NCBI GenBank assembly: GCA_937870585.1
Contig: CALMZE010000107.1
Span: forward strand, 1-47,578
Length of the DNA stretch: 47,578 nucleotides
Direction of reading: 5' to 3'
Origin: an uncultured Sphingomonadales bacterium
GTDB taxonomy: Bacteria > Pseudomonadota > Alphaproteobacteria > Sphingomonadales > Sphingomonadaceae
Position numbers and translations under genes: made by a program
The notes under the pieces: model-generated
The model's database searches: none
What the model was told of the DNA's origin: nothing
Seen by the model: the letters and a program-made list of their open reading frames with translations, nothing else
Part shown: in pieces, positions 1 through 8,511 of the stretch
How positions within the stretch are numbered: the first letter of the stretch is position 1
Layout: each line of letters starts with the position of its first letter

Positions 1-25
1 AAGTAGAAAGCCGCTTTGGGTGCGC

Positions 26-118
26 TTGTCTTAGGGGGTTTGTCTGATTTGTCTTGAATGCAGGATATGCCTAGCGGCGCGTGTTGTCTTACATTGCCGG
101 TGTTTCACTACGTTTCAC
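26..118. repeat. Direct repeats upstream of mobC; candidate oriT or control region
   Basis: The octamer TTGTCTKR occurs four times, at 26-33, 40-47, 49-56 and 84-91. A second pair, GTTTCAC-TAC-GTTTCAC, lies at 102-118, just before the mobC start. Clusters of short repeats immediately upstream of a mobC-relaxase pair are where relaxosome binding sites and oriT are often found, so this is a candidate oriT or autoregulatory region (inference). I see no convincing nic-site consensus, and the window begins 25 bases before the first copy, so the repeat set may be incomplete. Confidence 0.4.
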
Positions 119-131
119 ACAGGCATGTTGG

Positions 132-686
132 ATGGCGACAAATCTCTCAGCGAACAGCGCGACGCTCACCATTCGGCTTGACGCCGATGCGCTCGCGGCG
201 TTCGACATCTTCGCGGTCGGTCGTGGCGGACGAAGCGCAGTGTTGCGGCAGATGATCGAACAGACGGTTCGGGAAATCGCAGATCGCCCTTTCATTGACC
301 GTCCCGAAGGCGCGGCGCGCAATCGTATTTCGCTGCGATTTACCGATGTCGAGATCGCCGTGATCGAGGTTCGGGCGGCGCAGCGTTCGACCGATCGCGC
401 CGGTTGGATAAAGGCCTTGGTGCGTCGCCACCTCGCGTTGAAATCGCGGGTCGATGACGGGCTGCTGGCCGAACTTGCACCGATCAGAATGCAGTTGCTG
501 CGTATCGGCCGCAATCTCAATCAGGCTATGAAAGCCGCCAATGCGTCGATGCTCGAAACCGGCGACAAACAGATCGAACCCGAGCTGCAACGGATCGCCG
601 ACATGCGGATGGAAATCTCCGAGCAGGTGACAGCGGTTGGCGAGGCCATGCGCGGCGATGCGAGCTACTGGACAGTTGCGGATTGA
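132..686 (+). CDS. mobC: MobC-like relaxosome accessory protein
   Basis: This 184-residue protein looks like a plasmid-type MobC accessory factor, which binds the transfer origin and helps the relaxase open it. The N-terminal part (about residues 8-45) has the look of a ribbon-helix-helix DNA-binding fold. The C-terminal part carries the family-typical segment with RIGRNLNQ and following helices. An ATG at 81 is also in frame, but the ATG at 132 fits better because family similarity begins there. The gene ends with a TGATG overlap into the relaxase gene, so the two are probably translated together. The name rests on pattern similarity and position beside a relaxase. A generic RHH regulator is the main alternative. 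Confidence 0.75.
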   Translation: MATNLSANSATLTIRLDADALAAFDIFAVGRGGRSAVLRQMIEQTVREIADRPFIDRPEGAARNRISLRFTDVEIAVIEVRAAQRSTDRAGWIKALVRRHLALKSRVDDGLLAELAPIRMQLLRIGRNLNQAMKAANASMLETGDKQIEPELQRIADMRMEISEQVTAVGEAMRGDASYWTVAD

Positions 687-1738
687 TGGGCCTAGAATCC
701 GCCTTGTGGGAAGCAACCCGTCCGGCGTTTCGGGTGCGCTATATCCATGACCCCACCAGCACGCCGCGCGTTCCGCTCTATGCCAGTTACGGCTTTGCCA
801 CCGGCCCGACGGCGCGGGCCAAGCTGTCGCGGATCGTTCGCAAGGCACCCGAGGTGGTAGTCAAGGTCACAGGTCGCCAGCGCGGCGGCGGCCACGTCAA
901 AGCCCATCTCGACTATATCGGGCGCAAGGGCGAAGTGGACATCGAAACCCGCGACGGCGAAATCCTGACAACCAAGGAAGACGTTGCCGAGCGCGCGGCG
1001 GAGTGGAGCGACACCCTCCAATGGCGGTCGCGGCCTACGGTGTCGTCGGTGTCGCTGATCTTCTCGATGCCCGAAGGCACCGACCCCGATAAAGTTCTGG
1101 GAGCCGTCCGCGCGCTGGCCCATGCCGAGCTGAGCGACAATCATGATTATGTCCTGGCGCTCCACACTGACACGCCGCGCCCGCATGTGCATCTGACGGT
1201 GCAGGCCGAGGGGCTGGATCGCAAAAGGTTCAATCCCCGACCGGTTCAGCTCAATCGTTTCCGGGAACGCTTTGCCCGTGAACTGCGTGCGCGGGGCGTT
1301 GCCGCCGAAGCAACGCCAAGACGGGCGCGCGGTCAGGGGATTGCCGGATCGAGCATGGCGCTAGTCAAATTGCGTGGGCGGCTGCGAACCGAAGGGAGCC
1401 GCCAGATCACCCAATCCGACCGCCGCACCAACGAGCAGGCCATCGCCGTCGCGCAGGGGCAGGATCAATTACCACCGTTCATCGCTGCCGGCACAGTGCG
1501 CTGGCAGGAGATACGCCGTGCTTATCAGCAGACCGCCGATTCGCTGGACGCCACCGGGCAAACGGACGACCGTGAGCTTGCCAAGGATGTTCGGACGTTC
1601 CTCGACAAGCATCAGGGTATGAATGCCACGCCCGAGGTGTTCGCCGCGCATCATGCAAAGCGTCTGGATCGCTCAGTGTCGCCAATGGACGCCAAACCGC
1701 CCGACCACATGCTGCCGGATAAAGGAAGAGGCCGGTAG
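686..1738 (+). CDS. Relaxase / mobilization nuclease (VirD2-like, MOBP type)
   Basis: This is the DNA-nicking enzyme that starts conjugative transfer: it cuts one strand at oriT through a tyrosine and stays attached as the pilot protein. The 350-residue protein has the three-histidine metal site as H160-T-D...R-P-H167-V-H169, the MOBP-type motif III. A candidate nicking tyrosine, Y77, sits in HLDYIGR. The C-terminal third is basic and lacks a recognisable helicase or primase domain, so this is a short relaxase. It starts at the ATG at 686, overlapping the mobC stop. A TTG just before it at 683 is less likely. The secretion operon on the opposite strand converges on this gene. The match to the relaxase family is strong; the exact MOB subfamily is less certain. 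Confidence 0.88.
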   Translation: MGLESALWEATRPAFRVRYIHDPTSTPRVPLYASYGFATGPTARAKLSRIVRKAPEVVVKVTGRQRGGGHVKAHLDYIGRKGEVDIETRDGEILTTKEDVAERAAEWSDTLQWRSRPTVSSVSLIFSMPEGTDPDKVLGAVRALAHAELSDNHDYVLALHTDTPRPHVHLTVQAEGLDRKRFNPRPVQLNRFRERFARELRARGVAAEATPRRARGQGIAGSSMALVKLRGRLRTEGSRQITQSDRRTNEQAIAVAQGQDQLPPFIAAGTVRWQEIRRAYQQTADSLDATGQTDDRELAKDVRTFLDKHQGMNATPEVFAAHHAKRLDRSVSPMDAKPPDHMLPDKGRGR

Positions 1739-1751
1739 TCCGTGTCGGTAT

Positions 1752-1792
1752 ATCCTTGCAAATCGAAAGCAATGGTTTTGATTTGCAAGGAT
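1752..1792. terminator. Perfect 13-bp inverted repeat between convergent genes
   Basis: ATCCTTGCAAATC at 1752-1764 is the exact reverse complement of GATTTGCAAGGAT at 1780-1792. Three A-T pairs and a G-T pair extend the stem inward. It lies between the relaxase stop (1738) and the stop of the opposing gene (1824), where a two-way terminator would be expected. No strong T-run follows on either side, so a protein-binding palindrome remains possible. Confidence 0.6.
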
Positions 1793-1823
1793 GCTTAGCC
1801 GCGCCCGGCGATCAATTCGCGGT

Positions 1824-2630
1824 CTATCTGGACCGCCCGTCACGTTGCAACACTTGCTCCTGCGTGATCTCGCGCACCCGCTGGGCTTGGCTGTTCCGAA
1901 CCTGAATGACGGCGATCCTGTCACCCTTGGCGATGCGGATCGCAACCTCCTGACGTCTGGCTTCGACCTCCTTTGACGCCTTGGCCTGATCGTCCGGGTA
2001 TTTCGCGCGGGCAATCGAAATGGTCTGGGCAACCAGACTTTGTGCGCGGCGCAGGTCCGGGTCACGGGCATTCTCGGCGTGGGACTGGCGCAGGAACCGA
2101 TCCGACAGGGCTTTGAGATTGCTCAGCTCGTTTTCGGACGGCAGCGACTTTGTGCCAGCCTTCTTGCCCTCGCGGCGTTTTTCCCGTTCGGTTAGCCTTG
2201 TCCGAAGACGGTCGGCTTCGGCCTGGACAACCTTGGTTGGGCTGTAATTCTCGACCGCCAGCCCTTGCGCGGCGGCGGCGAGATAGGCCGCCTTCTTGAA
2301 CCTGTCACCGCCGCCCACCTTGATCGACGTCCAGCCATTCGCCTTGGCAATCCGGATGATGTCGGGAAGGGCGTCGATGTTGCTGGTCTTGAGCCGGTCG
2401 CCTGCAATCCGCACGATCGGGGTCTTGTCGTCGGAGGTGCGATAGAGCTTGTTGCCGACGCGCAGAAATTTGCCGGTCAGGTCGTCGGTGATTGTGGGCG
2501 GCTCGGATTTGCGCTTCGGCTTTTCCGGGGCAGTCTTCGCCGTGACCGGCTTGGGCCTGGCCTGGTTCGACTCATTCGACCGGCTGCGCCCCGAAGGCAC
2601 GCTTCCTTCAAGTTCATCAGCCATTTTCAT
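1824..2630 (-). CDS. LPD7-like domain protein associated with conjugation
   Basis: This 268-residue soluble protein is rich in basic and polar residues. Residues about 45-125 resemble the LPD7 domain (large polyvalent protein-associated domain 7), with the typical GWTSIKVGGGDRFKKAAY block. That domain is usually fused to relaxases or primases of mobile elements. The C-terminal half is charged and probably coiled coil. Here it is free-standing and last in the virB-virD4 operon. It overlaps the virD4 end by 14 bases, which implies coupled translation. A GAGGAAGG ribosome site precedes two possible ATGs at 2630 and 2624; the second has the better spacing. The molecular function is unknown; a role in DNA processing is inferred from the neighbours and domain. 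Confidence 0.7.
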   Translation of the reverse strand: MKMADELEGSVPSGRSRSNESNQARPKPVTAKTAPEKPKRKSEPPTITDDLTGKFLRVGNKLYRTSDDKTPIVRIAGDRLKTSNIDALPDIIRIAKANGWTSIKVGGGDRFKKAAYLAAAAQGLAVENYSPTKVVQAEADRLRTRLTEREKRREGKKAGTKSLPSENELSNLKALSDRFLRQSHAENARDPDLRRAQSLVAQTISIARAKYPDDQAKASKEVEARRQEVAIRIAKGDRIAVIQVRNSQAQRVREITQEQVLQRDGRSR

Positions 2631-4452
2631 CGCCTTCCTCTATGATGATGCTTGCGTTGCCGTGACGATCCAAAGTCAGGAGATCGGCACAGAAACTCGG
2701 ATAGTCTTCGGTGCGGATGTCATCCTGCGTCAGCGGATGTGCTGGATTCCCCTCTGCCTCTTCGTCGGTCATGTCGCGGAATGGCGTGGGAGCTATCGTG
2801 GCGCGGATTGGCCTTTCGCGGGGCGGAATGATGGGTGGCGGAAATGTCCGCTTCTTGAAAAAGCGGCTCTTGTAATAGAAAATCTTGGTGCCGAGGATCG
2901 GCGGGATGCCGCCGCGCAGCAGTAGCAGTCTGTCCGTCGGGTATTGCATCAGCTCCTGGGGCAGCAGCAGGGCGCGGCGCTGTTCGGAAATGGATTTCGA
3001 GCGGTTGGCAAGCAGGCCGTGGATCGTGAGCGATCGGGTGATACTCTCGTGCCCGACATAGCCGATGCGATCCGACAACTCGTTCGCGACGCGCAGTTCC
3101 TTGGGAGTGAAGGCCACTTCAACCCCGCAGTTGGCGACGATTTCATCGGCCAGATGCTCGCCGTAAACCCCGCGCAATTGCGAGCGGGACTGGATGACGG
3201 GGAGCAGGCGAATGCCGTAGCCCGCCACATAGGAAAAGGCGCTGGCGATGACCGAGGCGCGGCCGAGGCGGGCAAATTCGTCGAGGATGACCAGCACGGG
3301 AACCGGCGTAGTGTCATCGGGCAGTTCCCGGACATTCAGATCAATCAGTTGCTGGAACAGCAAATTGTAGAGTGGGGCGATGCGGTCGAGTTCATCGGGT
3401 GATACGCCGAGGTAGATCGAGATATGGCGCTTACGCAGATCGCGCAGGTCGAAATCGCTCGCGGACGTTGCTGCATCGACCAGCGGATTGAGCCACAGGC
3501 CAAGGACGTTGGTGATGGTTTTCTTGATGTCGGCAAAACTGTTGTCAGAACCACCGGCAAAATCGGCCAGCGCCGTTCGGCATCCCGTGGAAAGGTTGAG
3601 TTTGGGATTGGCCAGTTCCTTTTTGAAGAAGCTGCGGGCATCGCCTTCGGTCAAATGGCGATAGATTGCGCCCATCGTCAGCGGTTCTTCGCTGGTTTCA
3701 GCTAGCCATGCCCCGACACCGGCGAAGCCGGTGCGCGCGCCGTTTGCCCAAAAGGCTTCGCCGCGTTCGGGCGTGGTGAACAGCATCGTCGCGATCTTTT
3801 GCAGCTCGATGATCACATCGTCGGGATCGGTGCGGTCGATATAGGCGAGCGGGTTATAGCGCGCGGTGCGGCCCTGCCGGTCGGTCGGATTGAACAGGAA
3901 AACCTGCTGCCCGTAGTGCGCCCGGAACCCCGCGCTCGCGTCGTAATTTTCGCGTTTGACGTCGAGAACCACCACCGAGCCTTGCCATGTCAGCAGATTG
4001 GGAATGACGATGCCGGTGCCTTTGCCCGAACGGGTCGGCGCTTCGACAAGGACATGCTCGCTCCCGCCAAAAGTCAGGAAGCGCCCGCGCTTGCGTCCGA
4101 CGACGATGCCTGAGGCCGAGCGGAAACCATGTCGCTTTAGTTCACGCTCATTGGCAAAACGAGCGGCCCCGTGGAGTGGAGCACTGCGCGACCAAACGGC
4201 ATAGACCAGCCCGGCAAGCAGCGTGACGCCGCCCACCAGACCGCCTGCCATAGCCTTCACGACGTGGGGGTCGCCGCGATAATACCAGACAAATTGCGGC
4301 ATCTTGAGCGGGTCATAAGCAGCCACGGGAAGGCCCAGAATTACCCAACCAATCATGCTGGCAATGGCGAGCGCGATCAAAGCCCCGAGCGGGATGGCGA
4401 TCAAATATCGTGCCGCCCCGCCGTCAGGCGAGGTGCCTGCTTTCTGGGTCAT
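2617..4452 (-). CDS. virD4: Type IV coupling protein (VirD4/TraG family)
   Basis: This inner-membrane ATPase links the relaxase-DNA complex to the secretion channel. The 611-residue protein has two N-terminal membrane segments (about residues 16-40 and 68-88). A TraG-type P-loop, APTRSGKGTG, lies at about 138-147. A Walker B stretch, VLVILDEF, lies near residue 387. The length is normal for the family. The start overlaps the virB11 end by 29 bases. The gene lies downstream of virB11 and upstream of the LPD7-like gene in one - strand operon. The match is strong throughout. Confidence 0.93.
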   Translation of the reverse strand: MTQKAGTSPDGGAARYLIAIPLGALIALAIASMIGWVILGLPVAAYDPLKMPQFVWYYRGDPHVVKAMAGGLVGGVTLLAGLVYAVWSRSAPLHGAARFANERELKRHGFRSASGIVVGRKRGRFLTFGGSEHVLVEAPTRSGKGTGIVIPNLLTWQGSVVVLDVKRENYDASAGFRAHYGQQVFLFNPTDRQGRTARYNPLAYIDRTDPDDVIIELQKIATMLFTTPERGEAFWANGARTGFAGVGAWLAETSEEPLTMGAIYRHLTEGDARSFFKKELANPKLNLSTGCRTALADFAGGSDNSFADIKKTITNVLGLWLNPLVDAATSASDFDLRDLRKRHISIYLGVSPDELDRIAPLYNLLFQQLIDLNVRELPDDTTPVPVLVILDEFARLGRASVIASAFSYVAGYGIRLLPVIQSRSQLRGVYGEHLADEIVANCGVEVAFTPKELRVANELSDRIGYVGHESITRSLTIHGLLANRSKSISEQRRALLLPQELMQYPTDRLLLLRGGIPPILGTKIFYYKSRFFKKRTFPPPIIPPRERPIRATIAPTPFRDMTDEEAEGNPAHPLTQDDIRTEDYPSFCADLLTLDRHGNASIIIEEGDENG

Positions 4453-5434
4453 AATAGATCTCCGTCACCCGAAAGTCGCCATCGGTTTTCTTGGTCTGGA
4501 CAACGACATCGACGAGCATTTTGAGCAGCGCGCGAATATCGCCGCGTGCCAGATCGGAGCCGCCTTCGCTTTCCTTGACCAACAGCGTAAGTTGCTCGAA
4601 CGCGAGTTCGGCGGAATCCGCATGGATGGTGGTGATCGAGCCGGGATGACCCGAGTTCACGTTGCGCAGGTAGAAGAACGCCGTCCCGTCGCGCAGCTCC
4701 TGGAGCAGGATGCGGTCAGGCCGCATTCTGAGCGCGCTTTCGAGCAAATGCTTGGCGGTGACATTCGCGGTGCCCTGACCATCCTTGGCATAAAGCATGT
4801 GGACGACATTCTTGTGCGGGACGATCAGTTCGCGGGTGTCCTCGATCGTCAGCAGCCGTTCCTCTGGTGGAATGAGCTGGATCAGTCCTTTGGACAGCGT
4901 GGTCTTGCCCGAGCCGGTCGCCCCCGAGATCAGGATGTTGAGCCTAGCCTTCACCGCGCGGTCGAAAAATTCGACATGACGGCCTGCTTTGAGCAGCGCG
5001 AGCAGGTCGAGTTCCTGGGCCGACACCCGTTTTTCGGCGATGCGCGTGTCCCTGAACAGCCCCGCTGCCTCGAAATCCGTCAGCGTCATCGTCACGGTCG
5101 ATGGCTTGCGCACGGTGATCGACACCGTTTCATCGGGAACCACGGGCGGGACGATGATTTGCACCCGTTCGCCGGTCGGGAAGATTGTCGAGACAATCGG
5201 ATTTTCGCGGGTGACGTCCTGCGATGTAAACGCGGCTGCCGCCGTGGCCAGTGCCATCAGACTCTTGAAATCAAGGCTGGGTTCGCTTTCCCACGTCCAG
5301 CCACCACGGCGTTCAATGCCGATTTCGCCGGGACGGTTGATGACAAGTTCGGTAACGCGCTCGTCATCGAGAAATTTGCGAAGCGGAGCCGTCACGCTGT
5401 CGAGGACAGCCGTGTTTTTGCCCGGCGCCGCCAT
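4424..5434 (-). CDS. virB11: VirB11-type secretion ATPase
   Basis: This is a cytoplasmic hexameric ATPase that powers pilus assembly and substrate transfer at the base of the type IV channel. The 336-residue protein has the VirB11/PulE layout. The N-terminal domain includes VTELVINRPGE near residues 30-40, followed by the P-loop SGATGSGKTT at about 172-180. The nearby IEDTREL and the later GHPGSITTIHA (His box) are characteristic. It begins with a TAATG overlap on the virB10 stop, so the genes are coupled. There are no unusual features. Confidence 0.95.
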   Translation of the reverse strand: MAAPGKNTAVLDSVTAPLRKFLDDERVTELVINRPGEIGIERRGGWTWESEPSLDFKSLMALATAAAAFTSQDVTRENPIVSTIFPTGERVQIIVPPVVPDETVSITVRKPSTVTMTLTDFEAAGLFRDTRIAEKRVSAQELDLLALLKAGRHVEFFDRAVKARLNILISGATGSGKTTLSKGLIQLIPPEERLLTIEDTRELIVPHKNVVHMLYAKDGQGTANVTAKHLLESALRMRPDRILLQELRDGTAFFYLRNVNSGHPGSITTIHADSAELAFEQLTLLVKESEGGSDLARGDIRALLKMLVDVVVQTKKTDGDFRVTEIYYDPESRHLA

Positions 5435-6603
5435 TACTTGAGTGCGAGGCCGTAAACGGTCGAGAAATCGAAATCCTGGGCGACGGTAATGCCGACATCT
5501 TCACCCTGATTTTTGCGCAGCACGGGTTTGATCTGGCCATTCTGCTGCAAGATCGTAGAGGCCGCGTCGGATGGAACGCGGGTGGTATTGGAGGCGCTGT
5601 TGCCGACGGCTTCTGCACCCACGGTTGCCGCGTCTTCGACAAGGCTGAAGAGCAGGGCGGTGCCGAAACGCTGCCAGAAGAAATTGTTCACGCGGCCATC
5701 CATCCCGCCGCGACCGAGAGCATCGGTCGCTGGCGAGGCGACATCGATCGCGATCCCGCGAGGGGTGACGGCGCGGGTCCACAGGACAAAGAGGCGGTAT
5801 TGGCCGCGATCAAGACCGCCCTGGTATTCACCAACGATCTTCGTGCCTTTTTCCATCAGCACGACACGGCCATTGTCGGAATAGATGTTGCGCGGGACGA
5901 TGCAGCTTACATAGCCGGGCTGACTTGAATCCATCGCGGATTGCAGGACGCACGGGATGAAGCTGCCTGCCGTGATGAGGAAATTGCGGTCGGGTAGCGT
6001 CCGGGCTTGCGCCTGTCCGATTGCCGATGCCTGGCGCAACGTGTCGAGATTGGTGGCCGGAGGCGAGGCCCGGGGGCCGGCGATCGCCGCGCCGCTATTG
6101 TCGCTATAGCGAACGCCTGCACTGCCACTGTCGCGCTCCCCGCCATAGGCAATCAGCGAAGACCGCCTTGCGGCTTCGCGCAACACTTCGGCTTGCGATG
6201 GCTGCCGGGCTTGCTGCGCGGCAGGCGGCGGAATCTGTGATGGCGCAGGTTGCGGGCCGATCGCGGGAACAATTGCAATCGGCGCGTTAGGATCGGTCGC
6301 AGCCCCCGCCAGCGTCGGTGCGATGACCGTTGCCGGGTCATACTGCGCCGGTTCGAGCGCCGGTCTGGGTTTGACCGGGGGAAGGGTCGAATTTCCAGTC
6401 AGCCCGGTTCCCAGTGCCAGCACGGTAAACATGATGGCGCCTGCGGCAGCGGCAAAGCCGATCATCTTTTTCGGGTCCATCGCCGTTCCCGGTATCGACG
6501 GCATCTTGCTCGCGCGTTCGGTAGCCGGGGCGCGGTCGATGTCCTCGGGATCAGGCGTTTGATCGACCGTAGCGCGCTCGCCCATTGGAATGTCGGCCAT
6601 CAT
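5434..6603 (-). CDS. virB10: VirB10-type channel scaffold protein
   Basis: VirB10 spans both membranes and forms the inner layer of the type IV core complex. The 389-residue protein has a short cytoplasmic start, one membrane segment at about residues 47-68, and a proline-rich periplasmic stretch. It ends in a conserved C-terminal domain with TRAVTPRGIAIDV and the following FFWQRFG segment that resembles the outer-membrane pore region. Two adjacent ATGs (6603 and 6600) are possible, and both overlap the virB9 stop. It is followed directly by virB11. Confidence 0.94.
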   Translation of the reverse strand: MMADIPMGERATVDQTPDPEDIDRAPATERASKMPSIPGTAMDPKKMIGFAAAAGAIMFTVLALGTGLTGNSTLPPVKPRPALEPAQYDPATVIAPTLAGAATDPNAPIAIVPAIGPQPAPSQIPPPAAQQARQPSQAEVLREAARRSSLIAYGGERDSGSAGVRYSDNSGAAIAGPRASPPATNLDTLRQASAIGQAQARTLPDRNFLITAGSFIPCVLQSAMDSSQPGYVSCIVPRNIYSDNGRVVLMEKGTKIVGEYQGGLDRGQYRLFVLWTRAVTPRGIAIDVASPATDALGRGGMDGRVNNFFWQRFGTALLFSLVEDAATVGAEAVGNSASNTTRVPSDAASTILQQNGQIKPVLRKNQGEDVGITVAQDFDFSTVYGLALK

Positions 6604-7469
6604 CTTCTCTCCCCATCCCCCTGAATTGGCGTGCGTTCGACGATGCTCGATGCTGTGCCCGTCTTCGGGTCGCGCCCGTAGAAATCGGGGGCTTCATTGA
6701 ACACGCACAGCACTTCCCTGCCGCGCCGGAGGCGAAGCTGGGCAAACACACCGTGGATCACGACAAATTCGTCGCGGACATCGAAGGGGACGATGCTTTC
6801 GCTTCCGTCCGGGTTGACCGCAAAGAATGCCGGAAGTTCGCGCTGGTTCGGAAAGCGCAGCGCGGTGAACTGGCCGTTGTCGGTAATCTCGCTAGGCTGG
6901 ATCGCCGACGAACCCTGGACCGAGTAGCTCAGGTTTCGCTTGCCTTCGAGCACGGCGAGATCGAGCGCCGAGCGGATCGCGCCCGCTTGCAGCGCAACCG
7001 CCCGGGTGTAAGCGGCCTGCGTTGCCGCTGCCTGCGCCGCCGCAGCTTCTTCGCGCGGATAGCGGAACACGACCTTGAAGAAGGTATCCGCAGACCGCGC
7101 GCCGATGGCGCCGCGCCGGGCCGATAACTCGAATGTATAGGTGCGATTACCGGTGCTGGACCGTGTGATGACGATCAGATTGGTCGATCCAGCCAATTCA
7201 CGCGGCTTGATGAACAGCGAGTTGTCGGCCGGGGCGACTTCCCATGAAACGGTGTCGCCAAGCGCGACATGCTCAACGCGCTCGCCGGGCGAAAACACGA
7301 TCTGGGTGGCGGAGCGGAAAACGCCGACGATACGGAAAACCTGGGTGTCGCTGTAAATGACTTCGCGGATGCGATTGTCCTGTGCGGTCGGTCGCGGGGT
7401 TTCGCTCGCCATTGCAGGTGGGCTGGTGAGCAGCAGTGCTATTGCCGTCAGGGAGCTCAAACGTTTCAT
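6600..7469 (-). CDS. virB9: VirB9-type core-complex protein
   Basis: VirB9 is a periplasmic and outer-membrane component of the core complex, partner of VirB7 and VirB10. From the ATG at 7469 the protein has 289 residues. It begins with a clear signal peptide (KRLSSLTAIALLL, cleavage near AMA-S at 22). The VirB9/CagX-type beta-rich domain follows, including YTFEL near residue 120 and the C-terminal DGRESIV-like block. The reading frame is open further upstream, but the signal peptide and an ATGA overlap with the virB8 stop fix this start. It is co-translated with virB8 and virB10. Confidence 0.92.
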   Translation of the reverse strand: MKRLSSLTAIALLLTSPPAMASETPRPTAQDNRIREVIYSDTQVFRIVGVFRSATQIVFSPGERVEHVALGDTVSWEVAPADNSLFIKPRELAGSTNLIVITRSSTGNRTYTFELSARRGAIGARSADTFFKVVFRYPREEAAAAQAAATQAAYTRAVALQAGAIRSALDLAVLEGKRNLSYSVQGSSAIQPSEITDNGQFTALRFPNQRELPAFFAVNPDGSESIVPFDVRDEFVVIHGVFAQLRLRRGREVLCVFNEAPDFYGRDPKTGTASSIVERTPIQGDGERR

Positions 7470-8152
7470 TGCGTCACCTCCAGGTCGGCGCGGTAGGTCT
7501 GCACTTCCAGCCCGAGAGGGTTCTTGAACCGCTGCTGTTCGGTGGTTGGCGTGTCGGTCGTGTCGTAAGTCACGGTCGCAATGGCGGGGGTGTCCGTGAC
7601 AGTCGCCCCGCGCTGAAGCGTCTTGGTGAAGCGGACCTGTGCGACTTTCGCGGAAACGAAGGTGACGGATTTGACCGCGACGAACACCGTATCGAGGTCG
7701 GTGAAGGTCGATTGCGGGGATTTGGGATTGTCCTTGCTGTAGAAGGCCGTCCACCGCGCCTGTTCGTCGCGAGATGACATCGCCAACACGCCCTCGAAGA
7801 ACTCTTGGCGCGCCTGCGGTATCCAGCCTTCGCGGTTGCGGACGTAATCGGCGAGGAAATATTTGGCGACGGCTTCGTTATAGGTGATTTGCTTATCGCC
7901 CGACATCGGGGAAGTAATCTCACTCGCGCCGGTCGCTTTATCGACGGTGATGACATAGGGCGCGACGGTCTTGAGCGGGGTCAGCATCGCCACCGCTGCA
8001 ACCCCGGTAATCGCAAGGCAGCTCGCGACACCCGCGACCATCCAGGCCAACCGCTTCGAGCGGTTGGCCGCGATCAGCCGGTCGTGATCCCAGCTTGCGG
8101 CTTCCGCAAAATAGGCTTTGAGATCGTCTCTGTCGGTGACGCCGCTGGCCAT
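7466..8152 (-). CDS. virB8: VirB8-type inner-membrane assembly protein
   Basis: VirB8 is a bitopic inner-membrane protein that nucleates channel assembly. The 228-residue sequence has a cytoplasmic N-terminus, one membrane helix at about residues 37-58, and a periplasmic NTF2-like domain. Typical blocks are KTVAPYVITVD after the helix and the YFLADYVRNREGW segment near residue 100. Its stop overlaps the virB9 start (ATGA), and five bases separate it from the small exported protein upstream. The length and order fit the family. Confidence 0.92.
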   Translation of the reverse strand: MASGVTDRDDLKAYFAEAASWDHDRLIAANRSKRLAWMVAGVASCLAITGVAAVAMLTPLKTVAPYVITVDKATGASEITSPMSGDKQITYNEAVAKYFLADYVRNREGWIPQARQEFFEGVLAMSSRDEQARWTAFYSKDNPKSPQSTFTDLDTVFVAVKSVTFVSAKVAQVRFTKTLQRGATVTDTPAIATVTYDTTDTPTTEQQRFKNPLGLEVQTYRADLEVTQ

Positions 8153-8157
8153 GACGC

Positions 8158-8499
8158 TCAGCAGCTCTGGTTGGAAATTTGCGGTGACAGGCTGCTGATT
8201 GGCGGCACTTGGCGTTCAGGCTTGCCATTTGGCCCTTCGGGCTTTGGTGCGGCCGGGTTTTTCTCGGGGAAGACCTCGACGCCCCTGCGTTCCCGTTCCT
8301 GACTTTGCGCCGGGTCCGCTGGCGTTACTGTTCCGCCGAGCGGATCGACACTTGGCAGGATCGAGCCATAGGGATTGGCCGGACGGCGCTGCTTGCCGTC
8401 GCATTTGGCCAGCTTTGGCGATTTTGGCGCTGCGATGACAGCATCGACCGGCACAATCAGTGCCAGTGTCACCACGATACTCAGAAGACGCTTACCCAT
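8158..8499 (-). CDS. Small exported protein in the VirB7 position
   Basis: This 113-residue protein sits between virB6 and virB8, where virB7 is found in most VirB operons. It has an N-terminal signal peptide (hydrophobic core at about 5-22, ending AVIAA). A short conserved-looking block follows with one cysteine and RRPANPYGS, then a long Pro/Glu/Lys-rich, probably disordered tail ending in a terminal cysteine. Unlike classical VirB7 it has no lipobox. The ATG at 8499 follows GGGAGTAGGTG and is preferred over a GTG one codon earlier. A VirB7 role is an inference from position; the sequence itself is not diagnostic. Confidence 0.6.
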   Translation of the reverse strand: MGKRLLSIVVTLALIVPVDAVIAAPKSPKLAKCDGKQRRPANPYGSILPSVDPLGGTVTPADPAQSQERERRGVEVFPEKNPAAPKPEGPNGKPERQVPPISSLSPQISNQSC

Positions 8500-8511
8500 C
8501 ACCTACTCCCT

